Assembly (NCBI GenBank): GCA_022601315.1
Contig: JAHZIU010000219.1
Span: 1 to 7,149, forward strand
Direction of reading: 5' to 3'
From: Betaproteobacteria bacterium
Lineage (GTDB): Bacteria > Pseudomonadota > Gammaproteobacteria > Burkholderiales > Nitrosomonadaceae
Length of the DNA: 7,149 nt
In this document: in pieces, positions 6,286 to 7,149 of the stretch
Numbering within the stretch: position 1 is the first letter of the stretch
Layout: each line of letters starts with the position of its first letter
The notes under the pieces: model-generated
Seen by the model: only the letters and a program-made list of their open reading frames with translations
The model's database searches: none
Told to the model about the DNA's origin: nothing
Position numbers and translations under genes: made by a program

Positions 6286-7149
6286 TCAATCCTCCTGTAT
6301 AACCAGTAAAACCTGACCGGTCGACACATAGCCCCCTTGCTTGCAAAAAACCTGGCGTACAGTACCGCTCACCGCAGCATCCACTGAAAACTCCATTTTC
6401 ATGGACTCAATAATCATCAACGAAGTCCCAGCCGCTACATACTGCCCTTCTTCGACTAATATTTTCCAAATGGTACCCGTTACATGCGAATCTACCGCGC
6501 TAGCGCCATCCTGAATATCCAGTTCACGTTGTTCATCTGCTTCTTCAAATTGCATATCGCTCAGGTGTTCTGCTTGTCCCTGCGCTTTCCAGCGTTCACG
6601 TTCCGCATTAAATGCGGCTTGTTGAATAGCCTTAAATTCCTTAATGGATGTGCTTTTCTGTTGCAAAAACTGATTGTATTGTTTCAAACTAAACTTGGTT
6701 TCCTCAACACGTAGTTTGAACTGCCCGGTAATAAAATCTTTGCGTAACGCAAGCAATTCATTTTCACTCACCGGATAAAAGCGAATTTGATCAAAAAAAC
6801 GTAGCAACCAAGGCATGCCATCCTTGAAATCACTGGTTTGGCGATACCGATTCCACATTTGCACGGTACGGCCAACAAACTGATAACCACCCGGGCCTTC
6901 CATACCGTACACGCATAAATAGGCGCCGCCGATTCCCACTGCATTTTCTGGCGTCCAGGTTCGTGCAGGGTTGTATTTCGTTGTCACCAGACGATGCCGC
7001 GGGTCAATCGGTGTAGCAACTGGTGCACCCAGATAAACATCGCCCAAACCCATCACCATGTAGCTCGCTTCGAACAGAATCTGCTTTACCGCCTCAACAC
7101 TATCCAGCCCGTTAATCCGGCGAATAAACTCAATATTACTCGGACACCA
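6286..7149 (-). CDS. uca: Urea (or guanidine) carboxylase, C-terminal part, 5' end beyond window
   Basis: The frame is open from the right edge to TGA 6288-6286 and gives the last 287 residues of a protein usually about 1,200 long. It is a biotin-dependent carboxylase that makes allophanate from urea, bicarbonate and ATP. Residues 1 to about 125 are the end of the carboxyltransferase region (AHS1/KipI-like), with [30 protein letters not shown] and [12 protein letters not shown] charged helical linker follows (about 135-210). The biotin carrier domain (about 220-287) has the biotin-accepting Lys251 in I-E-S-M-K-M-E-F. The reading frame continues upstream of the internal ATG at 7059, so that ATG is not the gene start. 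Some close relatives of this family act on guanidine together with a carboxyguanidine deiminase; the missing part and missing upstream genes leave this open. The downstream atzF begins 2 nt after the stop. Confidence 0.96.
   Translation of the reverse strand, partial: WCPSNIEFIRRINGLDSVEAVKQILFEASYMVMGLGDVYLGAPVATPIDPRHRLVTTKYNPARTWTPENAVGIGGAYLCVYGMEGPGGYQFVGRTVQMWNRYRQTSDFKDGMPWLLRFFDQIRFYPVSENELLALRKDFITGQFKLRVEETKFSLKQYNQFLQQKSTSIKEFKAIQQAAFNAERERWKAQGQAEHLSDMQFEEADEQRELDIQDGASAVDSHVTGTIWKILVEEGQYVAAGTSLMIIESMKMEFSVDAAVSGTVRQVFCKQGGYVSTGQVLLVIQED
6291..6296 (-). promoter_or_regulatory. Ribosome binding site of atzF (decides a TTG start)
   Basis: A perfect AGGAGG on the minus strand lies within the last codons of the carboxylase gene, 7 nt before TTG 6283-6281. 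An earlier in-frame TTG at 6289-6287 is only 1 nt from it and too close to be used, and the ATG at 6346 lies upstream of it. This makes TTG 6283 the best start. Confidence 0.8.
6394..6402 (-). other. Biotinylation motif Met-Lys-Met of the carboxylase
   Basis: These three codons encode M-K-M within I-I-E-S-M-K-M-E-F. The lysine codon AAA (6399-6397) is the expected site of biotin attachment by biotin protein ligase, placed about 36 residues before the C-terminus as is usual for biotin carrier domains. Confidence 0.9.

Noticed and set aside
6284..6346. ATG at 6346 as the start of atzF
   Set aside because: The extra 21 residues come from the carboxylase coding sequence read in another frame; the AGGAGG and family length favour TTG 6283.
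6484..6714. Plus-strand 76-codon frame with hydrophobic content opposite the carboxylase linker
   Set aside because: It is antisense to the conserved charged linker of the carboxylase and has no upstream ribosome binding site.

Overview
All supported genes in this window lie on the minus strand and read from the right edge to the left. The order of transcription is: the 3' part of a urea (or guanidine) carboxylase gene (7149 to 6286, 5' end outside the window), an allophanate hydrolase gene (6283 to 4451), a 129-nt gap, a complete gene for an acidic protein made of six Ig-like repeats (4321 to 2138), a 216-nt gap, and a second, paralogous Ig-like repeat gene (1921 to the left edge, 3' end outside the window). 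No RNA gene, insertion sequence, CRISPR array or plus-strand gene is supported.

The right half is a conventional nitrogen-assimilation module. The carboxylase fragment carries the end of the carboxyltransferase region and the biotin carrier domain with its ESMKME biotinylation motif. The allophanate hydrolase carries a full amidase-signature triad and the accessory C-terminal domain. The two genes are only 2 nt apart. The hydrolase most probably starts at a TTG codon placed 7 nt after a perfect AGGAGG that lies inside the carboxylase 3' end. Together they would convert urea (via allophanate) to ammonia and CO2 at the cost of ATP. Whether the first substrate is urea or guanidine cannot be decided here because most of the carboxylase is missing.

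The left half is a tandem pair of repeat-protein genes. Each encodes repeats of about 105 to 150 residues with the recurring patterns D-E-N-I-x-L-x-F-D-E, S-D-T-R-T-I-x-I-N-D-T-S-Q-V-T-F and G-x-x-T-D-x-x-G-N-x-x-A-G, which resemble bacterial Ig-like domains of the SbsA/Big_5 type. Repeat k of one protein matches repeat k of the other better than it matches its own neighbours, so a whole gene was duplicated after the array had diversified. Most length differences between the copies fall in one loop of the repeat. Neither protein has a recognisable N-terminal Sec signal, so how or whether they are exported is open.

The organism is most likely a proteobacterium: the carboxylase/hydrolase pair and its sequence style are typical of beta- and gamma-proteobacteria. 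GC content is moderate to low, and sampled stretches of the repeat genes are more AT-rich than sampled stretches of the urea genes. I cannot name a genus from sequence alone. I did not find a convincing undescribed system. The most unusual content is the paralogous pair of signal-less Ig-like repeat proteins.
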